A DNA stretch of 64,000 nt from Karalla daura (GCA_029224185.1 CM055191.1:19233760-19297759), one strand, 5' to 3'; positions 24,780-37,269 are shown, counted from the stretch's first letter. The notes: generated from the letters alone by a model not told the origin. Numbers and translations are program-made.

Positions 24780-25215
24780 CTTCAGGACATCAAATCTGCA
24801 ACCACGGCATTGACACAACAGCATATGGCTGAGAACGATTTTGGAAATTTACACCTTGACGCCTCACATGATCTTCAGCAGATGTAGGTAATTCAGCCCA
24901 GTGCTCACACAGCTCGACGGCGCTGTTGGCTCGACCTGCCTCTACTGTACAGAGGCTCTTATGGCAGGAGCAGCCTGAGAGTATTCTCTGTCCGATAACG
25001 CCACAGCCGCGCATCGGCTCCTGCACATCACAGGTGCCTCTTTTCACAGGTGACAGAAGGATGCCGAGATGGCAATATTTTTTTTTCCGTTGTTTGCGGG
25101 CGTTTGTTTGTGATATCGCACCTCATGCTAACTTGTAAATTATTGAGAGCCAGGGTAACAATAGCAGACGACTCTTTTGTCCTCTCACCACTCCGGTTGT
25201 GGCTGCTGATGCTGT
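24780..25215. promoter_or_regulatory. Candidate conserved noncoding block
   Basis: Even composition with frequent CpGs ('cagctcgacggcgctgttg', 'ataacgccacagccgcgc') and AT-rich cores ('cttgtaaattattgagagc', 'agggtaacaatagcag'). It holds paired CAGGTG and CAGGTGAC E-box-like sites at about 25030-25052. There is no exon. Regulatory inference only. Confidence 0.4.
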
Positions 25216-28200
25216 GATTCTACAGCAATCCACTTTGGCTGAGACACAAATGAGACGGAGAGGAAAAAAAAAAAAACACCGTCTGGAAAGCACCCTCAAG
25301 GCTCCAGTCCTTGAACCAGTGGTCAGTCTGGAAGCTGTGGGAGATTTTGGCCAAAACAACTGTCATTGTTCAGCAAGTTCAAAGGGCGTTCAAGTGCAAG
25401 TTTAAACTCTCGTTCCTATTTTATGTGAGTAGTTATGATTGTTTGACAGAAATACTGAAGTGCCATCTTGCAGTTTGGTTGCTTTTAAGTTGGGCAAAGC
25501 GTCACTAAGTGGCAATGGGAATAATGGGAAATACAAATGTTTTCAATGTTTGCAATTGTCTGATCTACAAAGGAAAGACTCCTCTGAAAACCCTACTTTT
25601 TTCGCTCAGTGCAATGGTTTCTCATAATTCAGTGCTAGCTATCAAAATAAGCTTTTCCCAAAGTCTGCTTTTCTCTCTTGCTTTTACATGGGTGCTCACA
25701 AAATTCAGCTGGCCTCTCTAGTGTTGTTTTGTCTGATCCCAAGTCTGTAACTTCTGTGTGAGAGTGTTGGAAGGAAAGAAAGAGTGTGCACCGTACCTCC
25801 GCTCCAGTTTGGAGAGATTTATGAGTGGACCAAACCAAAGAGTGTAAGAGTGTATACTCAGAGAGAGTTTGGGAGGAGAGATTTACGATCCTCCGTATGG
25901 GTCATAATTCAAAGTTCATGCTCACATATATCACATTTTGAATCACATAGATTATGAGGGAGAACAGATTTATCATACACACAGGTAGCACATGTGCAGG
26001 CTCCAAAAAGCAAAGAAAAGCAAAAACAACACACACTCGCAAACTCATACTCCAGATGTTTTTTCCATTCAATTTTAAAGCATTGTGACCCTCACATATA
26101 GCAAATGTGATCATATGACGCTGTCCACATGCAGTTATTGGAATTTCCTTGCGTATTAGTTAAAGTTCTGAAACTCTGTCATTAAAGCATTACCAAAAAG
26201 CAAATCATTGTTGAGAAGTCCCTAACGCACAATTACCGCCCTGGCACTTTTTATGTTGTGGTGAAAAAAAAAAACATGCACCCATGTCTCATCCAGTCCA
26301 GCAGAGGCTCTTTTACAAGTCTATCTTGATGTAAACTTTACTTTTCTATTTCCTATGATTTACTGTTTGGAGTGTGTTAAATGTTTCATGCGCCACAGAG
26401 GCCACTCTGCTGAAACCTATTCAGCTCTGAACACACAAGCCCATCTATTTCTGTTCCTGTTTGTTAAATATTAACCACACACTGCCGCTGTCTCATCCAC
26501 TGCGTATCGGCATACGAGTGTATGTGTGTGTGTGTGTGTGAGTGTGTATGTGTGTGTTTGTGGGTGTGTGTGTTTAAGAGATAGAGAGAGATACGTGTGC
26601 AGCCTCTTTATTTGTGTGTAGTTAGTGTGCAGCTGAGGAACTTGGAACCGTTCTTGGGACCTTTTGGTCGTCCTCAAGCTTCTGTGACAAGAAAAAAAGA
26701 AAATTGTGTCTTCGCACCACAGGTACTACAATTGATCTTGTGTTCAATGTAATTCCCACCACCTACACTCCATTAATACACAGATAGCTTGGAAAACCAA
26801 TGATTTTGGGGAAGTCCAACAGTGAAAGTCAAAAACATAAAATATTAATTTGATTAATTTGATTTGACTGTTTTCTGCCTGAAATTCAACTCCACTCAAA
26901 CATGATTTTCCACTGTGACTCAAATTTGATTTCCAAACTGAGTATGTGTTTATTTATTTATTTATTTTTACGCTAAAAATGTCTGGAGGCAATATTTAAA
27001 GACATGCTCTTCTCACTTCCATGGTACTGGAGGTCTCGTTGAAAGACAGATTTTCACAGATTGATCAGAACTGAAACAGAGGAGGAGACATACTGATTTT
27101 TCAGCCTTTGGTCTTACTGCAGAGAGCCTGCGTTTTCCATAGTGCAACTCAATAACATTTCCTATGTGACTTCACGGTGTCCAAGTCTGAGCACACCCAC
27201 CTCTGGTTTTAACATATATCTATTAAATAAACCGCTCTATCCCCACTGGAGTCTCAAAGATCTGATGGTGGTTATCTCCAGCCCACAGGGGCACAGGGCA
27301 CGCACACCATTCTCACAGGAGCAATTTACAGTGTACTATTGACCTTGATGTGTGCTTTTTGAGTATAGAGTAAAATCCAGGCAAACCCAGAGAAGACGAA
27401 CCCACGCTGAAACACAGAGAGCATGCAAAGTCAGCTTTAACATATTTAATTTTGCAAATTCAAAGCTTTAATTACACTGATGACATCATCAGGGTCATTG
27501 ATTTAGACTTTGGAAAAAGCTCCTCTAACAGGAGAAAACTGCAAAAAGTGAGCAACATTTTAAAGGCATCAAAGAAGATTAAACAGTACTGACGAAAATA
27601 AAAAAAAAACATGAAAGTTTACACCAGGACATCCGTGGGCAGGCTGATAACTCAAGAACTTTCCTGACATCAGGGAAGGCAGCAAAAACAAGTTGGATTG
27701 CCGCAGCTCCACAAATCAAAAATGATATTATTTAATGTCTTGTTTGTATGGTTATATTATATGTTGCAGTATTTCACACCTGATGGCATTCCCACAGCTA
27801 GATAATAATGATGAAAAGACCCAAGGCCACACAAACGATACTTCAGCTGTTTATATCTCAGGCTTCAAGTTTGGTTTTGTGTGCCCAACTCAGGTGGAAG
27901 AAAACAGTGTGAATCCCCATTCTGATGATGCAACGTTACTTTTAGTCTGAACCCTCTCGCTGGCCTGCACGAGACAATTAATGAGAGTGTTTTGTTTTCT
28001 GGAGGCTCAGTTCTTGTAAGAGTCAGTGTGATGAAGCTCTTGTTTTTTTTTTATTTTGACCTTGTTGGAGCCTCTATCACCCTTTCGAATTAATATTCAA
28101 AAGCCCTTAATTAAAAACCCGACACCCCATCCTCCTTTGGAGCAGAATAAACAAATCTGGGGCTGTGTTTGTTCCCTTCTGGCCTATCGTATACTCTATT

Positions 28201-28335
28201 TTAATGATTTCACTTCACCCTCAGAAAAAAAAAATGCAAGATGGCACGATGCAGCAGAATGTGACATAAAAAGATGAAGACAAGACATAGCTGGGGGTGA
28301 GTGAGGAGAGAAGTGGCGGTGGCAAAGGGGGGGGG
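25216..28335. other. Long noncoding stretch
   Basis: It has A-runs at 25264-25275 and 26267-26277, a GT tract at 26518-26574 and a (TTTA)n run at 26949-26970. A 3-kb search by eye found no splice-bounded coding exon, RNA gene or recognisable transposon. Confidence 0.55.
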
Positions 28336-28339
28336 GCGT

Positions 28340-28680
28340 AGTGTATTTCAGAGTCGTAGTTAATTACAAAAAGCATTAATGTTTTATTAACCCCTTATCA
28401 GTAATTAATCATGGGTCTTTGATGTAAAGTTCAGCTTACAAAAGCACCAGGAAAAAATTCTCTCATCCATATTAGCCCATTAAGCTGGCTGGTATGGACC
28501 AGTCTTGCTAACTGCAGAGTGCAGGACAGCCTCCGCAGGCATTAAAGCATTTGTTTTGACAGCGCTGTTTGTTTTCTACTCCCAGAAGCCATTGCAGTGC
28601 ACCTCCAACTCCCACTAGTCTCTCACCAAAGGAGCCAGTTTGCATTTCAAATATGATGGAGCTATTGCATATTGTGCACA
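28340..28680. promoter_or_regulatory. Candidate conserved noncoding block, homeodomain-site rich
   Basis: TTAATTA at 28360-28366, 'aagcattaatgttttatta' and TAATTAAT near 28402-28409 lie within 60 bases. Smooth sequence follows with 'catattagcccattaagctg' and 'gcattaaagcatttgttttg'. A run of G precedes it (28327-28336). No exon is seen. The motif density is among the highest in the window. Confidence 0.45.
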
Positions 28681-29319
28681 AAATCCTACCTTTCCCCCAA
28701 TGTTTCCCAAGATTCCTATATTTAACATGTTATTCTTGACTGCTTGACAAAATTAGATTTTTTTTTCTTCATACAATGTTGAATTGTGTTGTCTCTTAAC
28801 ATAATGACTCTCCCTTTGTTGGTGTTATCCATAGCACAAGACTGCTAATCAAATCCCACAGGAGCATCATCTGAACCAGTTAAGTGGTTGGGCAGTGAAA
28901 CAACACAAGCATGTCAGGAAAGAGTTCATTTTGAAGAAGTATGTCGGGCAGGGCAACTAAGGTACTTCAAGACATTAGAGATAAACCACAAGATAACATT
29001 TAAGGAGCACAATGTTGGGAATTGTAGAGGTTAAACGTTGCATGACCCCTTAGGACTGTATCTTAAGAAATCTTTCAAATAGCTTGATGTCCATCACACC
29101 CTTCAATATATAATAGATATAATATTCCCACATATTATATCTGTGAAGTCTGCCAATACAATACAGTGCATGGGATGTTGTTATCATATTTGTCCAAACA
29201 CACAAGTTTGATTAGATCAAATGATTAATTTCTCAGGTGAGTGGGAAATGGGAGATGCAGCTATATTTAGTATAGATTTAACCAAAAATAATCATCATTA
29301 AAAACAATAATTGTGAAAT
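28681..29319. other. AT-rich noncoding stretch with inverted repeat
   Basis: It holds a perfect AT-rich inverted repeat at 29115-29142, listed separately, and otherwise single-copy-looking sequence without a gene. Confidence 0.5.
29115..29142. repeat. Perfect 11-bp AT-rich inverted repeat
   Basis: AGATATAATAT (29115-29125) and ATATTATATCT (29132-29142) flank a 6-base loop. It can form a cruciform but is AT-rich enough to arise by chance. Confidence 0.85.
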
Positions 29320-29640
29320 TCAGGTGTGGCACAGTGAATTGTTATCATTTTCACAGCAAGAGGATCCCTAGTTCAAATTCTGGTAGGACTGGGTGCTTTC
29401 CTCTGCATAATTTGCATGTTCTTCCCACATCTGCGTGGGTTTTATCTGGGCACTGCGGCTTTGCATGCATGTTCAGAAGAGCAGAGACTCTAAATTGACC
29501 AGAGGTGTGAGTGTGACAGTGTATAAAGGTCTGTGTGCCCTGCAACGGACTGGAAACCTGTCCAAGGTGTGTTCCTGTCCTCACCTATGTGTTCTGGGAT
29601 AGTACAAAGTATGCATGAGATAATAAATGGATGGATGCAT
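29320..29640 (+). mobile_element. SINE-type fish repeat, near full length
   Basis: The 5' tRNA-like part is decayed: box A region 'gtggcacagtgaattgt' and box B-like 'tagttcaaattct' at about 29369-29381. It is followed in order by 'atttgcatgttcttcccac', 'atctgcgtgggttttatc', 'gactctaaattgacc', 'caacggactggaaacctgtc' and 'gtgttcctgtcctcacc'. The tail ends 'aataaatggatggatg', the short-repeat end expected of this family. This is the most complete copy here and serves as the reference for the others. Confidence 0.75.
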
Positions 29641-30225
29641 TGTAAACTACAGCAGCAACAATACCACATTTAAACAATAAACACAATGTGAGGAAAATGA
29701 AGGTGCTGGGAGTTTTGGGAGAGCAACTAAAGTCAAACTGGATATGTTTGACATTGCATATTTTACACAACATGTTTTTATTCAAACACTGTATTGATTT
29801 GCTTGTAGTGTCCCAGTGCCGCTATTCAAAGGTCTAATCAGCCGCTCTTCAAATTTCATGGTTCCACGGTTTCCAAAAAGTATAAATGCGAGTGCTTTAA
29901 TATAAATCTAATTTGGGATGGATTTGTTGATACCCGCAGAGAGGAAGATGATTGTGGCCTTTCACCTATAACCTCAGCCTCTGTGTCTCTGTGGTCTGTC
30001 TGGGGTGATCCAGAGGGCAGAGGGTGAATGAAAGGCCAGCTGGACTATGAGAGGGTGATCATGAGGTCGGCAGACCCTCTAAACCGTGGTGTGTGCGTGT
30101 GGGTGCGTGTGGGGGTGTAAGGGTGTAGGAGTGATACACAGGGTGAGAGTCAGGTCAGTTTGCTTGTGTACACAGGAGCCGGGGTGTGCAGCTGGGGTCA
30201 AACAGTGGTCACTGTAGCCCACTCT
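29641..30225. other. Noncoding stretch, GT-rich end
   Basis: Nothing recognised up to 30085. From 30086 to 30130 GT/GGGT-rich sequence precedes the CpG-dense block. Confidence 0.5.
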
Positions 30226-30229
30226 GAGG

Positions 30230-30480
30230 AACTTCGAGGCCGAGTGGCTTGTGTGTCATCCTCTGTTGTAAACACGCGCTCCGACAAACACGGCAGGCGC
30301 GCAGCATCGCGCTCACCTGTGTTTATCAGTTAGCAGCTGATGGATCGGCAGCCGAGTTATTAGCACACACAGAGCGACGTCAGTGTCATCCCCTGTGTTG
30401 TTTTCTTCCTCCGCTTCGTCTACACACCGAAACCCGAACATGAGCGCGCACACACACATGACTTTTCCCGCATCCAGGCA
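30230..30480 (+). promoter_or_regulatory. CpG-dense block, candidate promoter
   Basis: I count 21 CpGs between 30234 and 30471, many as CGCG or GCGCGC, against a CpG-poor surrounding. It includes a CRE-like GACGTCA at 30375-30381 and 'aacacgcgctccgac'. A 182-codon open frame starts at 30480 at its downstream edge. An unmethylated CpG island or first-exon region is plausible. No TATA box is obvious. Strand is set by the open frame and is uncertain. Confidence 0.4.
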
Positions 30481-31028
30481 TGTTCTCTGCTCTGCAAAAG
30501 TACGACAAGACACTGGAGGCCATGTTACCATTGTTGATGCTTTTGTTGTTATTGTTCCTGCCCGTGTTGATTAAATTAGGAAATCCTTTAAGTCGGCAGA
30601 AAAGAGGGGAGCGTTGTTTTATTATTAAAGAGGAAAGAGACACCCCAGCAAACATTGCGCTGGTTAATGAGAAGTACAGCAGAGTGCTTCAGGACTTGGA
30701 GATTTCAATAACATGGCACAGTGGCCCCCCCCCACCCCCCTGTGAGGAGGATAATACAACAGCCCCCCCTCCGTCTGGTTGCTCCTTCCTTGTTTTCCTT
30801 GCTGGCAGAGCAGACTGTAGGTGCTGTCTGAGAGACAAATGTAGTTCAACAGCCTTTAGGTTTTCTTGTTGTTTTCTCCCTCTCTCCCTCTCTCTCTCTC
30901 TCTCCTTTTTACAGGTTTCAGAAGATGAGGGCTTGAACAATAGGGGCTTTTGGAAAACAGAAACAAACAAACATTTGTGGATGTTTAGAGTGACGTTATG
31001 TGATAATTTCCAGGAGTGTGAAATGTGA
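30480..31028 (+). other. Unsupported open frame after CpG block, 182 codons
   Basis: The frame starts in a fair context (G at -3). Residues about 14-32 are very hydrophobic (MLPLLMLLLLLFLPVLI), followed by a basic RQKRGER stretch that looks like a furin-type site. It then passes through a proline run (from the C-run at 30726-30738) and a Leu-Ser run from a CT tract at 30882-30904. A strong acceptor-like 'tccttttttacag' precedes 30915, so the frame may cross an intron. I recognise no family, and a 160-codon antisense frame overlaps. It is most likely chance, or a small part of a noncoding transcript. Confidence 0.15.
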
Positions 31029-31029
31029 C

Positions 31030-32465
31030 AAGTGCCATTGTCAATTGCATTAGCGTGACTACTTCTGGTGACACTCTGAATTTTGTTCATGCAGAATGAA
31101 GTCATTATGAGACCATGTTTTGGCATTTTGAATGTCTTCTGAAAAGAACAAAAGATAATGGAGAAATACATTACTATCTATATCAGCTAACTGCAAACAC
31201 TGAAATCAATCTTCAAAGAGGCAGACTTCAAGATTTACATGAAATCATTAAAAAAAATAAAATCATCATTCACATACTTATGGGAATGTGATCAAGAAGC
31301 TGCTTTTTTCGAGAGTTGCTCATAAACAGCTCATGTTGTACAAATTCTACAAAGAATGCATTTTGCAGTAAAACACTCTTACTTTTGTTCACCTGATGTT
31401 CTAACCTTCGGGAACTTTGAGAGGCAACTTTTGAGAACAGACTTCAGCTTGTCAGCGTGTGTATTGTCAGCTCACAGGAGATAGATTTCTGTCAGTTTTA
31501 ACAACAGATCAGAACAGCAGTGCCAGCGAGAAAAAAAAATCAAGCACTACCAAGAAGAATGGGCATCTCATCTGTTTTCCCTTCCATTGTCACACAGATT
31601 GTAGCGTAGGTGGGTGCCATTGTCAGGGCAAGGTCAGGTATAGCGCATGGATTTTGTGCATGTGTGGATGTATGGGTGGGTTTTTGTTTCTGTTTGTCGG
31701 AGTGGTTATGTGTGTCTCTCGGTGTGTGTATTTGTGTCTGAGTGTGTGAGACTGCATCTGTTGTTTGGAGGGTCGTGTCAGACTGTGGCTTCAGCAGACA
31801 TACTGCAACTGCATTCCCTCCTACATGACTGCTGTTTTCCCATACTGGCGTGTGTGCGAAAGACAGCACATAATGTTTACATGCACACACTGTGAGTCTT
31901 TGACCAGACAGGGCAGTAAACAGACAGCAATCATAAAAACACGATGCTGATCCCTCGTTGCGTTTAATCAGTGGAAGCAAGCAAAGGAAAGTTAACGTAT
32001 GTCATTAGAGCTGTCAGTCAAAGGTGGCATTACATTACCTTCATTTAGAGAGCCTTTAATTTCACAACTTGTACATCCACTGAATGGCGACTGCATTTGC
32101 ATTACTGAAAGCAGAATTTTATAGCTTCAGAGGAGTGTGCTAGTAAACTCTGCCCAGCTGTAAAGAGTTTTTTTCAGGTGGAGTACAGGAGTCGTGTTGA
32201 AGATCCAGGTGGAACATTTCTAAACTTAGTCAGGTGAATCTGATTGCCAAGTGGTGAATCTTACTTACAGCCAATCTCCTGAAGAAATAGAGAGCCAGTT
32301 GGATTCTCTTATAACAATATGTAATGAGCCTGTAGCTATGGCATTTACTGGTGATCCAGAGATCAGTTTTAAACAGGGGAAAACAATCACCACATATCTG
32401 TCTAGCTATTACTGTATGTGTGTATCATGACTTTGTCGAAGGGCTTTGGGGGAGCCTGCACCAGC
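31030..32465. other. Noncoding stretch with interrupted GT tract
   Basis: Interrupted GT-rich sequence lies at 31655-31750. The rest is AT-rich and single-copy-looking, with no splice-bounded exon or recognised repeat. Confidence 0.5.
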
Positions 32466-32590
32466 ACACATAGGGCAAAATCTCACACACTCTCACACAC
32501 ACCTAGGGGCAATTTGGAGTTTCCAGTTGTCCTTAATAGCTGTTTTTGGACTGTGGAAGGGAACAGTGGGAGGGAGTCTTGTATAATTAA
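32466..32590 (-). mobile_element. SINE-like fish repeat fragment
   Basis: On the minus strand it reads the 3' middle module: 'ttcccttccacagtcc', then 'aactccaaattgcccctagg' and 'gtgtgtgtgagagtg'. The order matches the other copies. Both ends are lost. Confidence 0.55.
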
Positions 32591-33079
32591 GACAAACTGG
32601 GCAGTTGCTCTCTTAGCTTAAGTTACATATGGAAATCACTCTGGACAAGATATTGAAAAACCTATACCTGTTGCGCAAACGTCAGGAGCATGGACAATAG
32701 AAGTAATGAAAAAGACGTATGTCAGTGACTTAAAAACTGAACCCTGAATGGACTACTTTCTCTTAACACCCTGCTTCCTCATTCCACAGTAAGGTTATCA
32801 GTGAGGCACAGTGCCAGAGGTCAGACAGGAGTCCTCTAGGTGACCCGTGACCCTGCTGTGACCCTGTGAACTCAGATTCATCAGAGTGGTGTTTGCTCTG
32901 AGTTCACGGGGGTCATCTACTGTTCAAAGGCACACAGGCACATTACTATTCCTAGAGGGCTGTTCTGCTATCTGAGCACCCACCCTGCCCCAGCCCCCGA
33001 CTGAAGGATAACCAAGACTGGTATAAAAAGAAGAACTGAGACACCAGCTACTGTGCTTGTCTCCATGCCGGCATTTACG

Positions 33080-33480
33080 CCACCGGGCAAAGAAATGAAA
33101 GTGAAGTGTTGACCTCTTGTGATAAATTATCTCATTCTGCATGGCCGGGTTGGAGTTTGCGTGTTTTGCTTTGTGTGCATCGAACACTGATACATCATTT
33201 ACATAAAATAGATAAATGTCATGTATAGTGACAGTGACACAAATATTTGGCACTTCCCTAGTGTTTCAGGGTGACAAATCTACAGAGGCCACCCCTTGAC
33301 CTTTTGACCGTGCCGGGCCTTATGGGTAATGATGATACTGATGGCCTGACAGCCAACTTACCCACCGGCCATCTGGAGCAGCTGTCATGGCCGCTGATTG
33401 AGAAGGAGACCCACCACCGGCCAACCATTGATTTTTTTTTCAACCGGGAGCAGCCCCCCCCCATCCCTCACCCCCTGCTC
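33080..33480. promoter_or_regulatory. Candidate conserved noncoding block
   Basis: Contains 'gtgataaattatctcattc', 'catttacataaaatagataa', 'ccttgaccttttgaccgtg' (two TGACC-like half sites) and 'gcagctgtcatggccgctg'. It is smooth apart from a T-run and C-run at 33431-33460. A short open frame at 33271-33531 has no recognised homology. Regulatory inference only. Confidence 0.35.
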
Positions 33481-34275
33481 CCTCTCACAGGCTCGCTCTA
33501 CTCTGATCCGTTAGCATCTTGTTCACCCTGAACTTTGACCTCAGAAAGAGTGGAACTGGAGGTCACTGCCAATGCCCCTGTTGGCCATCTCCACCACAGA
33601 CCTACAGACTCAGTGGTCCTCCACTGTTTTATTTCAACACATTCATGCATATTAAAGACTAAATCTTGTTAGCGTAAATGGGTTGTAGCACTTACAGTTT
33701 ACCTTTTTAAACAGACATACTATTATTATTATTAATTTGTGCTAGCCCCGTGATTATTGAGAAGCCCTGAAACAAAATCGATGTGCTGCGTGCGCTGACA
33801 AATGTAATTATAGTATGTAGCCCTTGTCAACAGCTGGCCTGGTGAAAAGCATTGTAGCTACTTGAATTGTTAGAATATTGCATTGTGCCGCTTCTTCTAC
33901 TACTTGAAATTTCAGAGGGAAATTTTCACCCTCATAGTTAAAATATATGAAGGTGAAATTAACCCCAGTCTGGATCAATTGCAACAGTAATATGCTGTGT
34001 CTTTATGCTGCAAAGTTAGCACTGTCACAGGTAATTCTTTACTCAAATTTATTTATAAATTTATAAGTAGTGTATTTTGTTCTGTATAAACATTAGTACA
34101 ATTTTAGCACAGTTTTGTTTGTAGCTTTCACTGGGTATATGACTTCACCCCTTTATTCCCACTTCTATCTACCTTATGAATGATATCCTTACAATAAATA
34201 TATTAATTTCTGGACTTATTTTGCAGCCCCTGGTGATACTATCAAAAGCGGAAATGGACAAAAAGCACACACAGC
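33481..34275. other. AT-rich noncoding stretch
   Basis: (ATT)n lies at 33719-33736. There is no exon or recognised repeat. A short inverted arrangement 'atttataaatttataag' lies at 34050. Confidence 0.5.
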
Positions 34276-34279
34276 TCCC

Positions 34280-34660
34280 CTTCTCATCGCCTCTGATCCA
34301 GGATGCACGCTGATAAACAGCAGCACATTGACTCCTGCAGTCTGAGCGCGCCCTGCTGCTGCTGCAGGAGTCGTCTGTTATGTAAGCAGAATGATCTTGA
34401 TATGCAGCTCTGAGAGAATGATGAACGTATGGAGGAGCAGGTAGTAACCATGTCCAACTTCTCCTCCGACACCCAGACGCACCCCCTGCCCCACCACCAC
34501 CACCATCCCTACACACACCCCCCCCTGCACATAAACACCTACACATACAGAACTGCTGCTGCCGTATAGTGATCCGTATAATCCGACAGGCTGCGGGAGT
34601 GACTGATAGCCATTGTTGGGTTGGAAAGCTTTTGTCACCTGACAAAGAGCTCTGGCTTTG
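34280..34660. promoter_or_regulatory. Candidate conserved noncoding block in two parts
   Basis: The first part (34280-34440) holds 'ctgataaacagcagcac' and 'atgatcttgatatgcagc'. The second (34560-34660) holds 'gatagccattgttggg' (SOX-like) and 'gtcacctgacaaagagc'. A C-rich CACC stretch separates them. The minus-strand open frame across this region is low-complexity (Gly/Cys) and unsupported. Confidence 0.35.
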
Positions 34661-34839
34661 GCCCTCATCCCTCTGCATCATCCTCTTCCTCATCCTCTCT
34701 CTCACGGGGATATGAAGGGGCCTCAGTCCCCCATCATGATGACTGATGGAGTCTCAGGGATGGGTGAGGAGGAGGAGGGTGGGGGTGATGGCATACTCAT
34801 AGGCCATCTTCATCACAGGGAAACACGCAAGGCTGTTCA

Positions 34840-35215
34840 CCGCATTAAAATTGTCTTTTAAATACAGTTCACTGTCAGAAAGCAAGACACAGTCTCATTG
34901 AGAATTACCAGGCGTCTTGATTAACACTCTGAATGCGGTATCGACATCATAGAGGAGGCTCTACACAGCCACGGGAACGTTTCTGCTGCTCTGACACTTT
35001 TATTTTTGCTCATTTCGCTTGTTTATTGTCATGATAATGAAGTCACAGTGTTGGTGTCATCAGGAGAAATCTAGCATTTTGGCCTCGTTCCACCGCTAAT
35101 ATATGCAAGAGCTACTTTTCCTCTCTCATCACTGTCAGAGAGGCGCTTGCAACCAAAATGGCTCCTAATTGAGCAAAGTGGAAACGGTAAGCCAAGAATT
35201 GAGCTGTTAATGTAT
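34840..35215. promoter_or_regulatory. Candidate conserved noncoding block
   Basis: Non-repetitive, with 'tgagaattaccaggcgtc', 'tgcggtatcgacatcatag', 'cattttggcctcgttccacc' and 'tcctaattgagcaaagtgg'. CpGs are scattered and no exon is open. This is typical regulatory texture. Confidence 0.4.
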
Positions 35216-36275
35216 GAGATTCACTGTACATGCTGCACAGTTTAACATTTACCTGTGAAATATGCCTCTAAATTTGTTTTTGTAAATTCCAAATCATTGC
35301 ACGTGATGAAATGTACTTTTTTGTCTGTGATTTTTGTTTTATTTTCGTGACAGTAAGGATTTCAACGTATTGAGTGGGAGTGACTGAGCGCTCCTGACAA
35401 GCTTAGAGCATTATAAATGTTGGGACAATACAAACTGGCACCCTGAATGCCTGATTTTCCTGTTTTTTTTGTTTTTTTTTCCATAAATGCAAAGACATTT
35501 TTTCCTCTTTCCCTTTCTTCTTTGTTGCTCCTTTTCTTGTATTCATGCCATTTATCTCTATGGCCTCTCGCTGCACTGTGGGAATAGCAGCAGCACTTGC
35601 GCCATGTGTGAGACAAAGAGAAAGGTCTGTTTCAACACCATCAATCCCACAATCCCACACAGTGATGAGCGAGAGATAGTCACCATCTGTGGATGTGTTT
35701 CTCATCACTTTGCCTAAAAGTAAGACTGTACCCAGTAAAAGTTAAAAGTGTGAACGTCTCAGTGTGGCGTTTGTCTAGGTGTTTTGGAGATACCTCCCAC
35801 TATAATCTACATTGCCTTATTTTTAAACCGCATGGCATTTGCGATAGCCGTCCACGCGCAACATTGTGTTTGGTAATTTTGCATGTTAAAAATACAAGGC
35901 ATTTTCTTCCCCCGTGCGTCTGTGTCACTCTGCCTCTGCTGTTGCTGTCTGTTTTGCCCTCTTTCCCTCTATTTCTCTCTTCCCTCATTCCCTGTCCCTG
36001 GCTGCAGCGCAGCAGCCATTAGCTTTACAAATCCAGCCTTTGATCTCTGATTTGGGCGGGTGCCTGGGAGAGGAGGGGTACTGGCTGTGTGTTTGTGTGT
36101 GTGTGTGTATGTGTGTGTGTGTGTGTGCGTGTGCATGTGAGCGTTTGCGTGTGTGTGTGTGTGTGTGTGTGAGTGTGTGTGTGTGTGTGCGTGCGTGCAT
36201 CTAGCTGTCTATGTAGGCCATTTGAGGGCTAGCTGGCACTGCAGAGGAGGAGGGTTCACGACCGGTCCACTTCTG
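35216..36275. repeat. Noncoding stretch ending in long GT microsatellite
   Basis: T-rich runs lie at 35458-35481. A compound GT tract with 'tat', 'cgt' and 'cat' interruptions runs from 36086 to 36200 and is one of the longest in the window. Open frames through it are repeat artefacts. Confidence 0.7.
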
Positions 36276-36279
36276 CCGA

Positions 36280-36405
36280 GGTATTACAGAGGGAGTCGAT
36301 TTCCAGGGAAGAGGCCGTGATGATAATGCCGGTTCATTTGCATTTGTACTGAGCGAATAAGCTGCCTAATGGTTTAAATATAACTCACTTACCGCTCACT
36401 CCAAA
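36280..36405. promoter_or_regulatory. Candidate conserved noncoding block
   Basis: Contains 'gaggccgtgatgataatgcc', 'gttcatttgcatttgtac' (octamer-like ATTTGCAT at 36335) and 'aatggtttaaatataactc'. It is short, smooth and without repeats. Confidence 0.35.
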
Positions 36406-36955
36406 CTCCAGTTCTCCTCTCTGTGCCACTGTTTCTCCAACACCCGCTCCACCGTCCTACCTTCCCCCTCGTCCCCACCCCCTTCACTTATCTCACCCTT
36501 CAGAGCCTCTTGCCCCATCTTATCCTCGCCTCATCTCTTCGGAGAATAACTCCTTTCCACGGCCATGTGCCCAGATATTACATTATTGAGCAGAAATCAC
36601 TTTTAGCTCTTTGGCACCGGTCAGGGACTCCAAATACAGTCAGCACTAGGCCACCGTTATCACACACCGTGGGTGTTTCAGTCAAGGTCCATTATTTACA
36701 TTTTTGAACGACAGCAGCTCCACTGTCCGGATGTAACTGATGACTTGTCACAGGAGGTTTTGGCTCAAACTTAAACACCATACATCATATCTTATGATGA
36801 AACTAAAGAAGAACCTGATGAGATGCTTAACAAGAGCTCCTCATAGACAGCCACAGAGAAAAAACACAAACAGGAAATGAATTGATTACAGAGCAGCATT
36901 GCAGGGATGAAGGGCAGTCCAGGGCAATAAAAGGCAATAGCAGAAAAATAAAATA
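36406..36955. other. Noncoding stretch, CT/CCA-rich start
   Basis: Pyrimidine-rich to about 36540, then mixed sequence. I see nothing recognisable. Confidence 0.5.
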
Positions 36956-37210
36956 CCATCCATCTATTATTTCTTTGTTTCACCATGGATATCAGAGGAC
37001 ATACACCATCTCTCCTATCGTCTCCTATCGACCTAAGCATACATATTTTGGACTGTGGGAGGAAGTGAGTACCTGGATAATGTCCTTGTAGACATGGGAG
37101 CAACATCTAAACTCCACACAGAAAGTGCTCAGTCTGACTGGGATTCAAGTCAAGAGCCTTTTTTTTCTGATATTTTTTTTGATCTTAACACCAATCCACT
37201 GCGTCACCTA
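36956..37210 (-). mobile_element. tRNA-like SINE-type fish repeat
   Basis: Read on the minus strand, a box A-like GTGACGCAGTGGATTGGT begins the element near 37207. Box B-like TTGAATCCCAG follows at about 37138-37148. Then come 'tgtgtggagtttagatgttg', 'cttcctcccacagtccaaaa' and a 3' end at the 'gatggatggtatttt' tail. A 10-base tandem 'tctcctatcg' (37011-37030) lies inside the 3' part. Confidence 0.7.
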
Positions 37211-37269
37211 AATAAAATATCCTCTCTCGCAAACTTTGAAGTGAAGGTTCTGGCAATGAGTTGAGGTCA

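Noticed and set aside
34169..34705. 178-codon minus-strand frame
   Set aside because: Low-complexity Gly/Cys segment from a CACC-rich stretch, overlapping frames on both strands, no known family.
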